Shown: one piece after another, positions 63,251-64,000 of the stretch
Layout of the letters: each line of letters begins with the position of its first letter
Numbering within the stretch: position 1 is the first letter of the stretch
NCBI RefSeq assembly: GCF_002298975.1
Contig: NZ_DBMV01000037.1
Span: forward strand, 144,745 to 208,744
DNA from: Ralstonia sp. UBA689
Lineage (GTDB): Bacteria > Pseudomonadota > Gammaproteobacteria > Burkholderiales > Burkholderiaceae
Length of the DNA: 64,000 nt
Direction: 5' to 3'
Notes under the pieces: generated by a model
Seen by the model: only the letters and a program-made list of their open reading frames with translations
What the model was told of the DNA's origin: nothing
Databases searched by the model: none
Translations under genes and position numbers: made by a program

Positions 63251-64000
63251 TGCAGCGCCCCCACGGGTTCTTCGGGCACGTCCTCGGTCATCACGAGCTG
63301 GCGCACGGGCGAATCCGGCGGCACGTTCAACGCGCGCAGGCTACCGCCCACGATCTGCGAGAACACCGGCCCAGCCGCCCCGCCGCCATAGCGGTTGCCC
63401 ACCGTGGGCTCGTCCACGCTCACCGCCACGATAATGCGCGGATTCGACATCGGCGCCAGGCCAATAAACGAGGCGCGATACTTGGAGCGGTCATAGCCAC
63501 GCCCGGTGTGCTTCCAGGCCGTACCGGTTTTGCCGCCCACACGGTAGCCCATCACCTGGGCCTGGGGCGCGGTGCCGCCGGGCGCTGTCACCGTCTCCAG
63601 CATCTGACGAATCTGCCGCGCCACCTCCGGCGAAATCACGCGCTCGCCCTGCGGCGGCTGGCCATTGGTGCGGTACATCGTGATCGGGATCAGCTCGCCA
63701 TCGTGCGCGAAGATGGTGTAAGCATGTGCAATCTGGAACAGTGACACCGACAAGCCGTAGCCGTAAGACATGGTCGCCTGCTCGATGCGGCGCCACTTGT
63801 TTGCCGGTCGCAGCCGCCCCGCCACCGCGCCCGGAAAGCCGATCTTGGGCGCCTGCCCCAAGCCAACGCTGGTGAACATGTCCCACATTTCCTGTGGCTT
63901 GAGCGTCATCGCAATCTTGGTCGTGCCGATGTTGCTGGAGTGCTGGATGACCTGCGCGACCGTCAGCGTGCCGTAGTTACTGGTATCGGAAATGGTCGCG
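63247..64000 (-). CDS. ftsI: Septal peptidoglycan transpeptidase FtsI (PBP3), C-terminal part
   Basis: Only the last ~250 codons are in the window; the frame is open to base 64000 on the minus strand, so the Met at 63909 is internal. Transpeptidase motifs seen: SxN in VIQHSSNIGTTKIAM, GFPGAVAGRLRPANKWRRIEQATMSYGYGLSVSLFQIAHAYTIFA, and KTG in VGGKTGTAWKHTGRGYDRSKYRASFIGLAP. The active-site Ser (SxxK) lies upstream, outside the window. It forms septal crosslinks with FtsW. Its stop overlaps the murE start (ATGA). Confidence 0.96.
   Translation of the reverse strand, partial: ATISDTSNYGTLTVAQVIQHSSNIGTTKIAMTLKPQEMWDMFTSVGLGQAPKIGFPGAVAGRLRPANKWRRIEQATMSYGYGLSVSLFQIAHAYTIFAHDGELIPITMYRTNGQPPQGERVISPEVARQIRQMLETVTAPGGTAPQAQVMGYRVGGKTGTAWKHTGRGYDRSKYRASFIGLAPMSNPRIIVAVSVDEPTVGNRYGGGAAGPVFSQIVGGSLRALNVPPDSPVRQLVMTEDVPEEPVGALQ

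Overview
The window reads as a contiguous stretch of chromosome from a high-GC beta-proteobacterium of the Burkholderiaceae, most consistent with Ralstonia. This rests on the gene order ispB / tRNA-Pro / pilBCD / coaE / zapD / yacG / MutT / DUF815 ATPase / argJ / secA / M23 peptidase / DUF721 / lpxC / peroxiredoxin / dcw cluster, and on the type of the individual proteins. No species-level claim is possible from reading alone.

Layout. 1-1.9 kb: 3' part of a phosphocholine-specific phospholipase C. 1.96-7.6 kb: a minus-strand group of CcsA-like protein, small zinc-ribbon membrane protein, PilS-like kinase, PilR-like sigma54 activator and AmpD. 7.7-9.7 kb: ffh and a purine phosphoribosyltransferase. 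9.8-13.2 kb: prolyl-4-hydroxylase-like oxygenase, lytic transglycosylase and proS (minus). 13.4-14.8 kb: rppH and a CNP1-like lipoprotein (plus). 14.9-18 kb: rplU-rpmA-obg-proB (minus), divergent from ispB. 19.25 kb: tRNA-Pro(CGG).

19.3-30.2 kb is an accessory block wedged between tRNA-Pro and the conserved CorC-like/pil genes. It opens with mobile-element debris: an apparent chimera of an HTH-protein start and a relaxase/helicase end. It continues with a catabolic set (class III CoA-transferase, thiolase, FadB-like protein, AraC regulator, MFS organic-anion transporter, second CoA-transferase) and ends in a truncated, frameshifted nitronate-monooxygenase-like gene. The genes fit import, CoA activation and beta-oxidation-type breakdown of an unidentified organic acid.

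30.3-37.5 kb: CorC/HlyC-type protein, pilB-pilC-pilD (type IV pilus assembly), coaE, zapD and yacG (plus). 37.7-39.7 kb: an unusual pair, a signal-peptide protein with one CxxCH heme site followed by a porin-like barrel (Cyc2-like architecture), and a diheme cytochrome c. 39.8-48.8 kb: mutT-type Nudix, DUF815 ATPase, argJ, secA and M23 peptidase (minus), a DUF721/DciA-like gene (plus), then lpxC and a Prx5-type peroxiredoxin (minus).

49.1-64 kb: the division and cell-wall (dcw) cluster on the minus strand, transcribed ftsI (partial) - murE - murF - mraY - murD - ftsW - murG - murC - ddl - ftsQ - ftsA - ftsZ, mostly with 4-bp ATGA stop/start overlaps. It supplies nearly the whole cytoplasmic and lipid-linked part of peptidoglycan precursor synthesis plus the core divisome. 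Beyond ftsZ lies an unannotated, strongly structured segment (about 48.80-48.99 kb) that is a candidate RNA element.
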